This document shows, piece after piece, positions 18,105 to 26,992 of a DNA stretch of 64,000 bases; the stretch's first letter is position 1; each line of letters starts with the position of its first letter. The notes under the pieces were generated by a model. That model was given only the letters and a program-made list of their open reading frames with translations. It searched no databases and was not told where the DNA came from. The DNA lies in assembly GCA_025453975.1 (NCBI GenBank), contig JALOPI010000004.1, positions 1-64,000 on the forward strand, read 5' to 3'. Source of the stretch: Syntrophobacteraceae bacterium (GTDB taxonomy: Bacteria; Desulfobacterota; Syntrophobacteria; Syntrophobacterales; Syntrophobacteraceae). The position numbers were made by a program, and so were the translations under genes.

Positions 18105-18493
18105 GCAACCGGAGCCTTTGTGAGCAGCTGCGTGGGTACTGGAAAGCCTGAACGCATGAATCCAGCCACTGTCCTGGCATCAGCCGAGGTCATGGGAAAG
18201 ATTAACTATTAAGATTCGGAGAGGAATGCAACACAAAAAACGGCCCATGACCACCTTCCAGCCCTGACGACGAAGGGCGGATTCCATGGCTGAATTTGCC
18301 CATGGAGATCCTTCGGTGCTCCCAACAGCACGACGGTTGAGAGGCGCCCGGTCCCTTTTGGTGGAGCAGTCACGGAAGGCAGCGGCCAGACTGGAGCCAG
18401 AGGAGTCATGGCTCCCTCCCGAGGAAGGAAGCCATGGAGGAGATCGCGATCCCCTGGCGGGGGCTAGAGCGGCACGGAGCCGGCCCGCGCCCA
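18105..18493. other. Leader region of the pilus operon
   Basis: This 389-nt gap precedes the pilus operon on the minus strand and follows msrAB. The part nearest the operon is AT-rich with TTAATAGTTAATC near 18200-18215, which could supply a -10 element, but no well-spaced -35 or sigma-54 motif was found. No protein is supported here. Confidence 0.3.
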
Positions 18494-19615
18494 TCAGTCG
18501 CCGTCGAAAAGCTTCCTGTACTGGCCGTATCCCTCCTGCTCCAGGAGCTCCCTGGGGATGAAGCGCAGGGCCGCGGAGTTGATGCAGTAGCGGAGGCCGG
18601 TCGGTGGGGGCCCGTCGGGGAAAACATGCCCCAGGTGGGACTGCCCGTCGCGGCTTCGTACCTCCGTTCTGGACGTGAACAGCTTTCGATCCACGCGCTG
18701 AACGATGTGGCTCGCTTCCAGCGGCTGGGTGAAGCTGGGCCAGCCCGTGCCGGAGTCGAACTTATCGATGGAGCTGAAAAGGGGCTCACCCGACACGACG
18801 TCCACGTAAATGCCTTCCTTCTTGTTGTCCCAGAATTCGTTCCTGAAGGGGGGCTCCGTGGCTTCGTGCTGGGTGACCTCGTATTGGAGCTGTGTCAGTC
18901 TCTTGCGGAGCACTTCATCCCCCGGCCTGGTGTAAGATTTCTCCTGGACGGGCGGAGCCGGGGAGGCGGCGGGGGACGCGGGCCACGTCCGCTGGATGAA
19001 CTGGTCCCGTCCCGAGCGGTATCGGTACAGCTGATAGCGAACGGGATTCTTCCTGTGGTAGTCCTGATGGTAGTCCTCGGCCGGATAGAATTCCGTGAAG
19101 GCGACGATCTGGGTGACGACGGGCTTGTTGAAGCGGCCGGATCGCTCCAGCTCCAGCTTCGACTCCTCCGCCGCCCGCTTCTGCTCTTCGTCGTGGTAGA
19201 AGATGGCCGCCCGGTACTGGGAGCCCCGGTCCACAAACTGACCGCCGGCATCCGTCGGGTCCACGTGCCTCCAGAAGTGATCGAGGAGCTGAGCGTACGT
19301 CACCCTGGCCGGATCGTAAATCACCTGAACGGCTTCCGCATGCCCAGTGTGCCCCTTGGACACCTCCTCGTAGGAAGGATTTTTAGACTGCCCGCCCGTA
19401 TACCCGGAAATCACCTCCTTGACCCCGTCGAGCTTTTCGAAATCGGCCTCGATACACCAGAAACAGCCCCCACCGAAGGTTGCCCTGCGAAGTCCCGTAT
19501 CCGTCTGCACCATGCTCATATCCTTTTCGGGCTGACCGCCATGTGAATGATTGAATGCCAACAGACCAGCAGTGATCACGAACAATGTCGCGAGTCCAAC
19601 CGTCACGATCTTCAT
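18494..19615 (-). CDS. msrAB: Bifunctional methionine sulfoxide reductase MsrA-MsrB, membrane-anchored or exported
   Basis: The 373-aa protein has an N-terminal hydrophobic segment ([16 protein letters not shown]), an MsrA domain ([12 protein letters not shown], catalytic Cys in GCFWC) and an MsrB domain with GTGWPSF and the catalytic [11 protein letters not shown]. It reduces both S- and R-methionine sulfoxide, and the N-terminal segment places it in the periplasm or at the inner membrane. The two CxxC zinc pairs of many MsrB proteins are absent (SGEPLFSS replaces the first), so this is the zinc-free type. Probably a single-gene unit. Confidence 0.95.
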   Translation of the reverse strand: MKIVTVGLATLFVITAGLLAFNHSHGGQPEKDMSMVQTDTGLRRATFGGGCFWCIEADFEKLDGVKEVISGYTGGQSKNPSYEEVSKGHTGHAEAVQVIYDPARVTYAQLLDHFWRHVDPTDAGGQFVDRGSQYRAAIFYHDEEQKRAAEESKLELERSGRFNKPVVTQIVAFTEFYPAEDYHQDYHRKNPVRYQLYRYRSGRDQFIQRTWPASPAASPAPPVQEKSYTRPGDEVLRKRLTQLQYEVTQHEATEPPFRNEFWDNKKEGIYVDVVSGEPLFSSIDKFDSGTGWPSFTQPLEASHIVQRVDRKLFTSRTEVRSRDGQSHLGHVFPDGPPPTGLRYCINSAALRFIPRELLEQEGYGQYRKLFDGD

Positions 19616-19954
19616 GCGCTGTCTCCCTCATCGTCCATCACGGCCCGGGGAGCCCTGAATGTTTCGTCTGTCTGCCCGCGGCTTTGCGATCACCACCGGA
19701 CAGGCCCCAAGACGGGGCTGGGCGATTCAGGTCATCCCACTGAAGAAAATAAGAATGAAGGCTGATTTTGCACGCGAGAGGGATCTTGGAGGCTCGGGCG
19801 ATCGTGGTGCAGCGGCGAAGTCTGGGAGGATGACCCCCGACGGTGTGCAAGGCCCTGGGACCGTTGCCCCTCAAACCGTCGTACCGCGCACTTGCGAACG
19901 GCGGCATTCCCCCCACGGCATTGGATGGATCTGGATCCAGGACGCTCGGACCTT
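19616..19954. other. Intergenic region, nothing recognised
   Basis: This 339-nt stretch separates the rhomboid gene from msrAB, both on the minus strand. It contains the likely msrAB promoter region, but no clear -35/-10 pair, terminator hairpin or protein could be supported. Confidence 0.5.
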
Positions 19955-20656
19955 TCAGCGATAGCGCCGGAGTCGGGGCAGGCGGCTTTGGGGCTTGAAG
20001 AGCTTCAGCAGTGCAATGCCCCCCACGAAGCCTCCGATGTGAGCCCACCAGGCCACTCCCGCCACCTCTCTGGAGTGGCCCAGCAGCGAGAAGGTCCCGC
20101 TGAAGAACTGGAGCAGAAACCAGAATCCCAGAAAGACATAGGCGGGAATCTCCATCAGCGTGAAAAAAAAGATGATGGGAACAAAAGTCAGAATCCTGGC
20201 CCGCGGAAACAGGATAAAATAGGCCCCCATGACGCCGGCTATGGCTCCGCTGGCTCCAATGGTCGGAATGGTGGCCCCCGGGCTCGTCAAGAGCTGGATC
20301 AATCCCGCCGCCACTCCGCTGGCCACGTAGAACAAGGCATAGCGAAAATGCCCCAGCTCGCTCTCGATGTTGTCCCCGAAAATGAAGAGGCTCCACAGGT
20401 TCCCAATGAGGTGCAGCCATCCTCCATGCAGGAACATGTAGCTCAAGAAGGGAAAGACCTGCTCCGCCAGGCTGAAATGCGCGGCGATGTCCCCTCGCGT
20501 GTACCGGGCCGGGACCAGTCCATAGGCGAAGACAAGCCGCTCGACCTGTCTGCCCAGCGCCAGCTCATACAGGAAAACCATGACACAAACTACAATCACG
20601 AGATAATTGACAATGGGCGTCTGAGAGGACGGATTCGCGTCTCGAATGGGAATCAT
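19955..20656 (-). CDS. Rhomboid-family intramembrane serine protease
   Basis: The 233-aa polytopic membrane protein has the rhomboid signature: the loop FLHGGWLHLIGNLWSLFIFG, the catalytic serine in GASGAIAGVMGAY and the catalytic histidine in AHIGGFVGG. Six transmembrane segments can be drawn. Rhomboids cut transmembrane substrates; the substrate here is unknown. The start MIPIRDANP is typical of this subfamily. A universal stress protein gene lies 35 nt upstream in the same direction. Confidence 0.93.
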   Translation of the reverse strand: MIPIRDANPSSQTPIVNYLVIVVCVMVFLYELALGRQVERLVFAYGLVPARYTRGDIAAHFSLAEQVFPFLSYMFLHGGWLHLIGNLWSLFIFGDNIESELGHFRYALFYVASGVAAGLIQLLTSPGATIPTIGASGAIAGVMGAYFILFPRARILTFVPIIFFFTLMEIPAYVFLGFWFLLQFFSGTFSLLGHSREVAGVAWWAHIGGFVGGIALLKLFKPQSRLPRLRRYR

Positions 20657-20691
20657 TCGTCAGCTCACAGGCCTTTGGCGGGAGGGTCGGT

Positions 20692-21114
20692 TCACTTCTT
20701 CACCAGCATGACCGGGCAGTGGGAAAGGATGCCAACCTTGTAACTGATGGTGCCCCATCCCTGCGAGACTGCTTCGCTGCTCACGGCGTGGGAAGTCAGG
20801 ATGATGAGATCGATCTCCTCGGCGTGAGCATAATGCACGATTTCCTTGACCCGTTTTCCGAAGGTGATCTCTCGAAGGATGGTGAACGTATCCGAATGGA
20901 AGGGCTCGATCATGCGATCCATGATTCGCTGGGCACGCCGCTCGAGCTTTCGATAAAAGTCCTCGAAATGCTCGCCCTGGGAATCTTCAATGGTCTCGAT
21001 AACGTGGAGAAGCGTGACCTGGCAGGCTCCAAGAGTGGCGATTCCGACGGCCACTTCCAGGGCGTGAAGGCTGCGATCGGTCAGATCCGTAGGGACCAGA
21101 ATGTGCTTGAACAT
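20692..21114 (-). CDS. Universal stress protein (UspA family), single domain
   Basis: The 140-aa protein has the UspA opening MFKHILVPTDLTDRSLHAL, the central LLHVIE strand and a C-terminal ILSHCPVMLV strand. The ATP-binding loop typical of ATP-binding members (G-x2-G-x9-G-S/T) is not well preserved (TSHAVSSEAVSQGWGTISYKV), so nucleotide binding is doubtful. Likely cytoplasmic; role in stress survival is inferred from the family. Confidence 0.88.
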   Translation of the reverse strand: MFKHILVPTDLTDRSLHALEVAVGIATLGACQVTLLHVIETIEDSQGEHFEDFYRKLERRAQRIMDRMIEPFHSDTFTILREITFGKRVKEIVHYAHAEEIDLIILTSHAVSSEAVSQGWGTISYKVGILSHCPVMLVKK

Positions 21115-21456
21115 GCTCTACAATATCCTTCTTGGACGTGCGCTGATCGGGTTGGAAAGTCATCTGCCGATTCCGCCCCCTGTCCGTTGCCAGACTGGGG
21201 ACGCTCGAAAGATTTGCCTGAGCACCTGCTAAAATAACCACTCCATCCCGGTTGTCCATGGAAAGCATGCGCGTCCCAGGGCGGATCCCGACGCTGACAA
21301 GCAGGCAGGAGAGAAACGTCTCTCGGCATCGATCTCGATGTGGGAAACCGGACCAGGCAATCGCGTGCGGATTGGATTCCCATCCACCATCCCGCACCTC
21401 ATCCGTCTGAGGGAGAGACTCGCCGAGGATCGGAACCTTCGTTTCCGCCGATCGCG

Positions 21457-21478
21457 GGAGCGAAAAAAACTTCGCTCC
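21457..21478. repeat. Small palindromic repeat, copy 1
   Basis: GGAGCGAA (21457-21464) pairs with TTCGCTCC (21471-21478) around a 6-nt A-rich loop. It lies just behind the methyltransferase gene. A related sequence sits just before that gene at 22195-22217. It lacks a trailing T-run, so it looks more like a dispersed palindrome than a normal terminator. Confidence 0.45.
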
Positions 21479-21500
21479 TGCTGACCTGAGATACGGTGCA

Positions 21501-22115
21501 TCAGGCGCGCCCCGCCAGTACGGCCATCCAGGTGTAGCTTCCGCTGGGCGGCTCGGCGGCAAAGGAGAGATCTCCGGAAATGATCTCTTGAATGGTCAGA
21601 CCTTCTCCCTTGAGCCTCACCGCCAGGTGATGCCAGTCGATGTCGTGAAACCCCGAGAGGAGCAGCCTGCCCGGGCTCGACAAAGCTCGCGGGAGGTCAT
21701 CCAGGAGATCCCAGAGGACGTGAAAAGGCAGGTTGGCCAGCACCCAGTGGAAGGACGCCCTGACGGAATCGGCGGACCCCCGTATCCAGTGCACCCGCTG
21801 CTCAAGATCATTACGAGACCCGTTTATCCTGGCCGTGGCCAGTGCGCGCCCGCAAGTGTCCGCCCCCGCGCAGAGCCTGGCGCCCATCCGGGCGGCGGCC
21901 AGGGTCAGGATTCCGGTGCCGCAGCCGACATCGAGAACATGGGCGGCTTCGAGGCTGGCCCGACAGTGGTCCAGGATCTGGAGGCAGAGCCTCGTGGTCA
22001 CATGGCTCGGATGAAACGCTCCCCCGCATTGGATCGTGAGGTCCGCCCTGGCGCGCTCCCACGGAAGCATGGGGCTCATGACGATTCTCATTCCCGAGGG
22101 CAGGGTGACGGTCAT
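21501..22115 (-). CDS. SAM-dependent methyltransferase, PrmA-like
   Basis: The 204-aa protein has a class I methyltransferase fold: motif I VLDVGCGTGILTLAAARMGA, an acidic motif II at GADTCGRALATARIN and the catalytic motif LANLPFHVLWDLL, which matches NPPY/F-like PrmA motifs (N[IL]xxxxL). The upstream FHPSHVTTRLCLQ resembles PrmA's substrate-loop region (GTGxHxTT). Full-length PrmA is about 290 residues; this one lacks the N-terminal L11-recognition domain, so ribosomal protein L11 may not be its target. Confidence 0.75.
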   Translation of the reverse strand: MTVTLPSGMRIVMSPMLPWERARADLTIQCGGAFHPSHVTTRLCLQILDHCRASLEAAHVLDVGCGTGILTLAAARMGARLCAGADTCGRALATARINGSRNDLEQRVHWIRGSADSVRASFHWVLANLPFHVLWDLLDDLPRALSSPGRLLLSGFHDIDWHHLAVRLKGEGLTIQEIISGDLSFAAEPPSGSYTWMAVLAGRA

Positions 22116-22194
22116 GGTCGTGGATGGCCGCTTTGAGGTTTCTGTTCTCGAGATACACTCTTTGAGGGCCGAAACTTCATTTTCGCGGACTTTA

Positions 22195-22217
22195 GGGGCG
22201 AAAAATCCTTGCTCCTA
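22195..22217. repeat. Small palindromic repeat, copy 2
   Basis: GGGGCGAAAAATCCTTGCTCC resembles copy 1 at 21457-21478 (GGAGCGAA...TTCGCTCC) with an imperfect stem. It lies between the methyltransferase gene and the threonine dehydratase gene. Confidence 0.35.
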
Positions 22218-22260
22218 CCAACGGTTGCCGCGGCCGGCGGCGGCTGGACGGGCGGGTGCC

Positions 22261-23562
22261 TCATGGCCGGGCCTCTGGAGCCCGGGTGCCGTGGTCCGGC
22301 AGACCATGGAGGGAATAGCCGCTCTCCTCGAGCCTGGCGGCGATTTGCCGGATGTGCTCCGGGCCCCGGGTCTCGACCTCCAGCTCGACCCGGCTGAGCT
22401 GGATCGGGAGATGGCCGCTGCTCCGGTCATGATGGATGTGCAGCACGTTGGCCTTGAGAGCCGCCACCAGGTCCAGCAGACGGCTCAGGGTCCCGGGGAC
22501 GTCGTCCAGACAGATGGAGAACCGCATGATTCTGCCGTTCTTGAAAAGCCCCTGCCTGATGATGCGGTCCAGGAGGGGGACATCCACGTTGCCTCCGCTG
22601 ATCACGACGGCGACCCTGGTACCGGGACGGATGTCGAGCCTCGCCCGCAACAGGGCGGCGATACCCACGGCGGCCGCCCCCTCGGCCAGGATCCTTTTGC
22701 GCTCAAGCAGCATCAGGACGGCGTCGGCGATCTCTTCCTCGCTCACGAGCTCCACGCCGTCCACCAGGTGAGTCAGGATGGGAAGGTTGAGGGCGCCCAC
22801 CTCCTTGACGGCAATACCGTCCGCGATGGAGCGTTGGGCATCGACATTCACCGCGGCGCCGGCTCTTCTCGCTTCCCATGCCGAAGGACACGCACTCGCC
22901 TGAATACCGATGACGCGGGTGCGAGGGCTCAGGGCTTTCATGGCCACGGCGATGCCTGAAATGAGGCCTCCCCCGCCGATGGGAGCCACGACCACATCCA
23001 CGTCCGGGAGATCCTCGAGAACCTCCAGACCGATGGTTCCCTGGCCGCAGATGATGTCGGGGTCATCGAAGGGGTGGATGAAGGTCCTGCCCTCAGCCGC
23101 CAGCTGCCTGGCCTTCTGGATGCTTTCGCCGATGGACTGGCCTTCCAGGATGACCCGCCCCCCATACCCTTCCGTTGCCTTCTGCTTGGTGATGGAAGAC
23201 CACTCCGGCATGACGATGACGGCGGGGAAGCCCGCTCTACGGGAAGCCAGGGCAACCCCCTGGGCGTGGTTGCCGGCCGATGCCGCCACAACTCCGGCGG
23301 GGCCGATTTCCGACCGACGGACCTCCATCTTGTAAGATGCCCCTCGCAGTTTGAAAGACCCGGTCTTCTGCAGGTTCTCAAGCTTGAGAAAAACCTGGGC
23401 GCCCGCCACCTTGCTGAAGGTCGGCGAAGGCACCAGTGGAGTTCGGATCACCTTATCCCGAAGGACGCGAGCTGCCTCCCGGATGCGCTCCAGACTTACT
23501 CCCCTAAGCTCCATGGATCTCAAGAAGGCCGTGGTGGGATCGTTGGGCGGGCTCCCGATCAT
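22261..23562 (-). CDS. ilvA: Threonine ammonia-lyase with C-terminal ACT domain
   Basis: The 433-aa PLP enzyme deaminates threonine to 2-oxobutyrate. Visible motifs are the PLP lysine loop KTGSFKLRGA, the SAGNHAQG loop and the glycine-rich phosphate cup PIGGGGLISG. A single ACT domain (about 355-430, RFSICLDDVPGTLSRLLDLV) replaces the double regulatory domain of biosynthetic E. coli IlvA, as in the TdcB-like one-ACT group. CGGAG 7 nt upstream supports ATG 23562; the frame extends further upstream into the preceding gene. It lies 28 nt behind the histidine-kinase-like gene. Confidence 0.9.
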   Translation of the reverse strand: MIGSPPNDPTTAFLRSMELRGVSLERIREAARVLRDKVIRTPLVPSPTFSKVAGAQVFLKLENLQKTGSFKLRGASYKMEVRRSEIGPAGVVAASAGNHAQGVALASRRAGFPAVIVMPEWSSITKQKATEGYGGRVILEGQSIGESIQKARQLAAEGRTFIHPFDDPDIICGQGTIGLEVLEDLPDVDVVVAPIGGGGLISGIAVAMKALSPRTRVIGIQASACPSAWEARRAGAAVNVDAQRSIADGIAVKEVGALNLPILTHLVDGVELVSEEEIADAVLMLLERKRILAEGAAAVGIAALLRARLDIRPGTRVAVVISGGNVDVPLLDRIIRQGLFKNGRIMRFSICLDDVPGTLSRLLDLVAALKANVLHIHHDRSSGHLPIQLSRVELEVETRGPEHIRQIAARLEESGYSLHGLPDHGTRAPEARP

Positions 23563-23590
23563 TGGGGATCTCCGAAGGGTCCGGAGGAGC

Positions 23591-25027
23591 TCACTCTGAA
23601 AGCGCCAGGGATTCGCCGTCACGCTTCATGCGCTCGTGGCTCTCCTCGGTGACTGGCATCGCATCCAGGTACTGAAAGGTTTGTGCCTCCGTCGGGTGCC
23701 CGTACCGCAGGGACAGAATGATGCGGTTGGCCCGCTCTTCCACCTCGGGGACCACTTCCGCCAGAGCCTTGAACGAGCGGAAGGCCTTGGCGTACTGGTG
23801 CTTGTGGAGGAGCTTCATCTCCGGATGATTGAGGAGTCGGATGAGGTCGCCCAGAAGGTGGGCATGGTCGCCCGTGAAATGAGAATACACGAGACGCGGC
23901 CACTGCTCCCTGATTTCGTCGGGGACGTGGTTGAGCCGTGCGATGAGCTCCTGGTCCATCCCGAGCCCTATGGCATGGAACAAGTCCTCGATCAGGTGCT
24001 CGATCTCCGGACGATCCTCATCCCACGCCGGACAATCTCCCATCAGCCTCCGCCATTTGGGCTGGATCTTGTTTCGAATCCATTGCTCGGCCTGGCTGGG
24101 AAGGATCGAAACGGAAGCCAGCTCCTCCTGGTCCGCCATCAAGGTCCTGGCCGCGGCCTGGCAGCCACTGGCGAGCTCGGATGTCGCCATCCGGCTCGCC
24201 AGGATTCGATTCAGCTTCGCCAGGATGGAGTCTTTCCACTCCAGCTCTGGAACCGCCTCGCGTATCCGGGCTTCCCACTCCTCCCTCAGGATCCCCACCA
24301 CCGCGTTGACGGCGGAAAAAATGAACCCGAATTTGATGAAGGCGTTTCTCAGCTCATGTGCCAGAATCTCGCAGCTGTGGAGCCGCTGACGGGCGAAATC
24401 CTTCTGGGCCCGGTAAAGATGCTCTCGGAAGTGCAGGGTGAGCAGCTCCGTGCCCAGGCTTCTCGAAAGCTCCTGGATGACGAGGGTCGATCGGTCATCC
24501 CGCTTGATGGCGTGGGGAAGGAAATGGATCTTGATGACGGCGGCCACGACGTAATCCGTGTCCTGCCAGATGGGATAACCCTGCCAATCGTAAGGGTATT
24601 CGATGGAACTGGCGCTTTCTCCGTAAAGATCCGCCTTGCGAACGAGCACCGGCTCCATGTGGTGGAAGTCCTCGATCTCGCCCCTCAGCTGCTTGCCCAC
24701 GCTGCGAACGTCTTCATAGGGATTGTCCGCCGTCCAGCTCTTCTGCTTCTCGACGCACCAGCCCATGGCTTCGAGGACTCGACCCGGCTTATCCTGGTAT
24801 TGCTCCCAGCTCTTGCCGGGATAGTTGTAGTCGGAGCTCGAAGGCAGGCCCCACCGTATCTCGTCGGTGCCCTCCACCCGAACGCCGGAAGTGACTCGTA
24901 TGACCTGGAGCTCGGGGGGGGGACCAATCCGGTAAATGGTCCCCTTGGTGGCTTCCGCCAGGCAGAAGAGGATGGTCTTGATCATGTTCTTGCACGTCTT
25001 CACCAGGAGCTCATCAATGACGACCAT
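23591..25027 (-). CDS. Histidine-kinase-like protein with H-box but no ATPase domain
   Basis: The 478-aa protein has no clear family assignment overall. At residue 224 it carries CEILAHELRNAFIKFGFIF, a close match to the phospho-accepting H-box (HELRNPL) of histidine kinases. The C-terminal half is helical and shows no N-, G1- or G2-box, so it cannot bind ATP as a normal kinase does. The N-terminal half is mixed alpha/beta (about 1-190) and could be a sensory domain. No transmembrane segment is evident. A GGGAG site 6 nt upstream favours ATG 25027 over an ATG 27 nt further upstream. Confidence 0.6.
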   Translation of the reverse strand: MVVIDELLVKTCKNMIKTILFCLAEATKGTIYRIGPPPELQVIRVTSGVRVEGTDEIRWGLPSSSDYNYPGKSWEQYQDKPGRVLEAMGWCVEKQKSWTADNPYEDVRSVGKQLRGEIEDFHHMEPVLVRKADLYGESASSIEYPYDWQGYPIWQDTDYVVAAVIKIHFLPHAIKRDDRSTLVIQELSRSLGTELLTLHFREHLYRAQKDFARQRLHSCEILAHELRNAFIKFGFIFSAVNAVVGILREEWEARIREAVPELEWKDSILAKLNRILASRMATSELASGCQAAARTLMADQEELASVSILPSQAEQWIRNKIQPKWRRLMGDCPAWDEDRPEIEHLIEDLFHAIGLGMDQELIARLNHVPDEIREQWPRLVYSHFTGDHAHLLGDLIRLLNHPEMKLLHKHQYAKAFRSFKALAEVVPEVEERANRIILSLRYGHPTEAQTFQYLDAMPVTEESHERMKRDGESLALSE

Positions 25028-25328
25028 CAGACTCTCCCGCGAATGGGCAATCATCCAGCCAAGACCCAGGGGTGAGCGAACCGGGGTGACGCTCCGGAGC
25101 AGGCCCGCTCGCTCATGACCAGTTGGACCATATTATTTCAAAAAAAGGCTGGGATCAATACGGCTCTGGTGGGGTCGATGGGGAGGGCTCGACCTGTCGA
25201 GGCCGATCCTGGCTTCAGACGCTCGTCCGATGCATCGGGCGGGACGAGGCATGGGGAAGATCGCGGCATGAGAGTGTCCATTGAAGTATGGATTGCGGCA
25301 GGTCTCGAAGGGGGGAGTGCCGAAGATC

Positions 25329-25356
25329 AAAAGAGCCAGAGGATCGCCCTGGCTCT
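25329..25356 (-). terminator. Rho-independent terminator of the cold-shock gene
   Basis: AGAGCCAG and CTGGCTCT form an 8-bp stem with a 9-nt loop (25332-25356). On the minus strand it is followed by TTTGATC. It is the second of two hairpins behind the csp gene. Confidence 0.75.
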
Positions 25357-25364
25357 GAGGATTT

Positions 25365-25389
25365 CCTTGGCGTCTCTATTTCGCCAAGG
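25365..25389 (-). terminator. First hairpin behind the cold-shock gene
   Basis: CCTTGGCG (25365-25372) and CGCCAAGG (25382-25389) form a perfect 8-bp stem with a 9-nt AT-rich loop, 17 nt after the csp stop codon. No T-run follows (AAATCC), so it may protect the 3' end while the next hairpin terminates. Confidence 0.55.
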
Positions 25390-25406
25390 GCTTTCAAATG
25401 CCTCGG

Positions 25407-25613
25407 TTAAACTTTTCTGACCTTCACAGCTTGAGGGCCTTTAGGTCCACGCTCGACTTCGAAGCTCACCTGCTCACCTTCGCTCAGTGATCGAAAGCCC
25501 CCTCCCTCACTGACAATGGCACTGTAGTGTACGAATACGTCACCCTGGTCATTGGTCTCAATGAAACCATAGCCCTTCTTGTCGTTGAACCACTTGACTC
25601 GGCCCTCGGGCAT
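25407..25613 (-). CDS. Cold-shock domain protein (CspA family)
   Basis: The 68-aa protein is a single OB-fold cold-shock domain with RNP1 KGYGFIE and RNP2 VFVHYSAI, the nucleic-acid-binding motifs. It opens [18 protein letters not shown] and ends PQAVKVRKV, full length for the family. It would act as an RNA chaperone in the cytoplasm. AAAGGA 8 nt before ATG 25613 decides the start. A strong promoter lies about 160 nt upstream, leaving a long leader, as is usual for csp genes. Confidence 0.96.
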   Translation of the reverse strand: MPEGRVKWFNDKKGYGFIETNDQGDVFVHYSAIVSEGGGFRSLSEGEQVSFEVERGPKGPQAVKVRKV

Positions 25614-25773
25614 TTCCCAGATCCTTTCTTTGTGGCTGTTGCTAAGGCTTTCTCCTCGGCGCGCCATCTTGAGAATACCCTTGCTCATCGCTCCGTAAAG
25701 AAGTACAAACGATACGTAAGGGTATTGCAGGCTCGAAATATCGCGCCTAACCCCTGATGAGACTTCTGGGCCC

Positions 25774-25802
25774 CTTCTAGCGTAAGCTGACAACGCTGTC
25801 AA
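25774..25802 (-). promoter_or_regulatory. Sigma-70-type promoter of the cold-shock gene
   Basis: On the minus strand TTGACA (25797-25802) is followed after 17 nt by TAGAAG (25774-25779). The -35 box lies in a small palindrome, TGACAGCGTTGTCA, that could be an operator. The resulting transcript would have an untranslated leader of roughly 150 nt. Confidence 0.65.
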
Positions 25803-25853
25803 GCAATGATTCCATGTACTTGCATGGATGTTTCGGCCCGGGGGCATGTCTCC

Positions 25854-26720
25854 TCATCTGCTGACCCAAAGAACAGCCTTCTCGAGGGTCTCCAACAACC
25901 TCATGCTGACGGATCCCATGAACCATCTGCCCAGCATGCCTCTGGATTCCGATCCTCCCCTCCCCACGGCCACGGCGGCATAGCGCCCGCTCGACAGCTC
26001 ATCCTGTATCGTATTCACCACCCGAGTGCTGGGTATCGCCAGTCGCCGGATGCGATGATCCTCGATCCCGTTGGCTTTCAATTGCTGCTCCGCTTTCAGG
26101 ATGACGGCTTCGGCGTCTTCCCGCCTGCCCGTACCGACATGAAGGAGCGTTACGGCGTGTCGGGCTTCAGTTTGGAGCATGAAGCCAACGTGGTCCGCGA
26201 TACGCATGGCGGGCTCGGAGTCGTCCACGCAGACCAGGACCCCGCTCCGATTCTCCTCCGGCAGCCTGCAGATCCACAGGGGGAAATCGATCCTGTGCTC
26301 CATCATTTCCCTGCTGACGCTGGTGGCCAATGTTTTTTCGAAGAGGTTGTAGCCTCTCCTTCCAAAGACCACGGCATCATAGAATCCAGCCCGGGCCTCT
26401 CGAGCGATGTCCTTGACGGTGCCGAAGCGCTTGTTCAGAAGCTTCGTTCGAATGTTTTCTTCCGGAAAGCCTTTGGCCGCCAGAAGCTGCCGCGCGGCAT
26501 CCAGTGCCGTCTGTCCTCTGGCGCATTGGCTGGCCGAAAGGCTGGATTCCGCGTCGGGTGGGATCGTGCACGTGACTGATTTGGAGGCTTCGCCACCCTG
26601 AGCCACGTAAAGCAGGGTGACCTCCATCATGTCCTTCCTGTCGACGAAAGAGCCCACGAAGCGAGCCCCGTGGAGGGCACTGGTATCCTCGCTCACCGTC
26701 AACAATACATGTCTTTTCAT
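25854..26720 (-). CDS. Tandem-domain universal stress protein
   Basis: The 288-aa protein holds two UspA-like domains (about 1-145 and 150-288). The first opens MKRHVLLTVSEDTSALHGAR, the second GVLVCVDDSEPAMRIADHV. The second ends with a G-rich loop, VGRGGSESRGMLGRWFMGSVS, close to the ATP-binding G-x2-G-x9-G-S pattern, so ATP binding is likely there. AAGGGGG upstream supports ATG 26720; an in-frame ATG 27 nt upstream is an alternative. Monocistronic, between the csp promoter and a divergent gene. Confidence 0.85.
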   Translation of the reverse strand: MKRHVLLTVSEDTSALHGARFVGSFVDRKDMMEVTLLYVAQGGEASKSVTCTIPPDAESSLSASQCARGQTALDAARQLLAAKGFPEENIRTKLLNKRFGTVKDIAREARAGFYDAVVFGRRGYNLFEKTLATSVSREMMEHRIDFPLWICRLPEENRSGVLVCVDDSEPAMRIADHVGFMLQTEARHAVTLLHVGTGRREDAEAVILKAEQQLKANGIEDHRIRRLAIPSTRVVNTIQDELSSGRYAAVAVGRGGSESRGMLGRWFMGSVSMRLLETLEKAVLWVSR

Positions 26721-26992
26721 ACATCCCCCTTCTGCTCCGATTTCCATCGGGCTTCTCGTGAGTGGCCATATCCCACTCTATCAGAAGGATTCGTTTCACA
26801 GAAGACCGTTGAGCTTCCGGCCTCATCGGCATTTGCCGACGAGGGAGTGAAATCTCATGACTCCGCGTCCGCATGGCTTTTGATGAGGCAGGCTTTGTGG
26901 TAGATAAGCAAACAGGGGCTCACCGAGAGCATCGAAGCCCTGTAAGGGCTATCTCTTTGCGGCAGCGAGCATAGGAGCGTGCGGCCAGGCTC

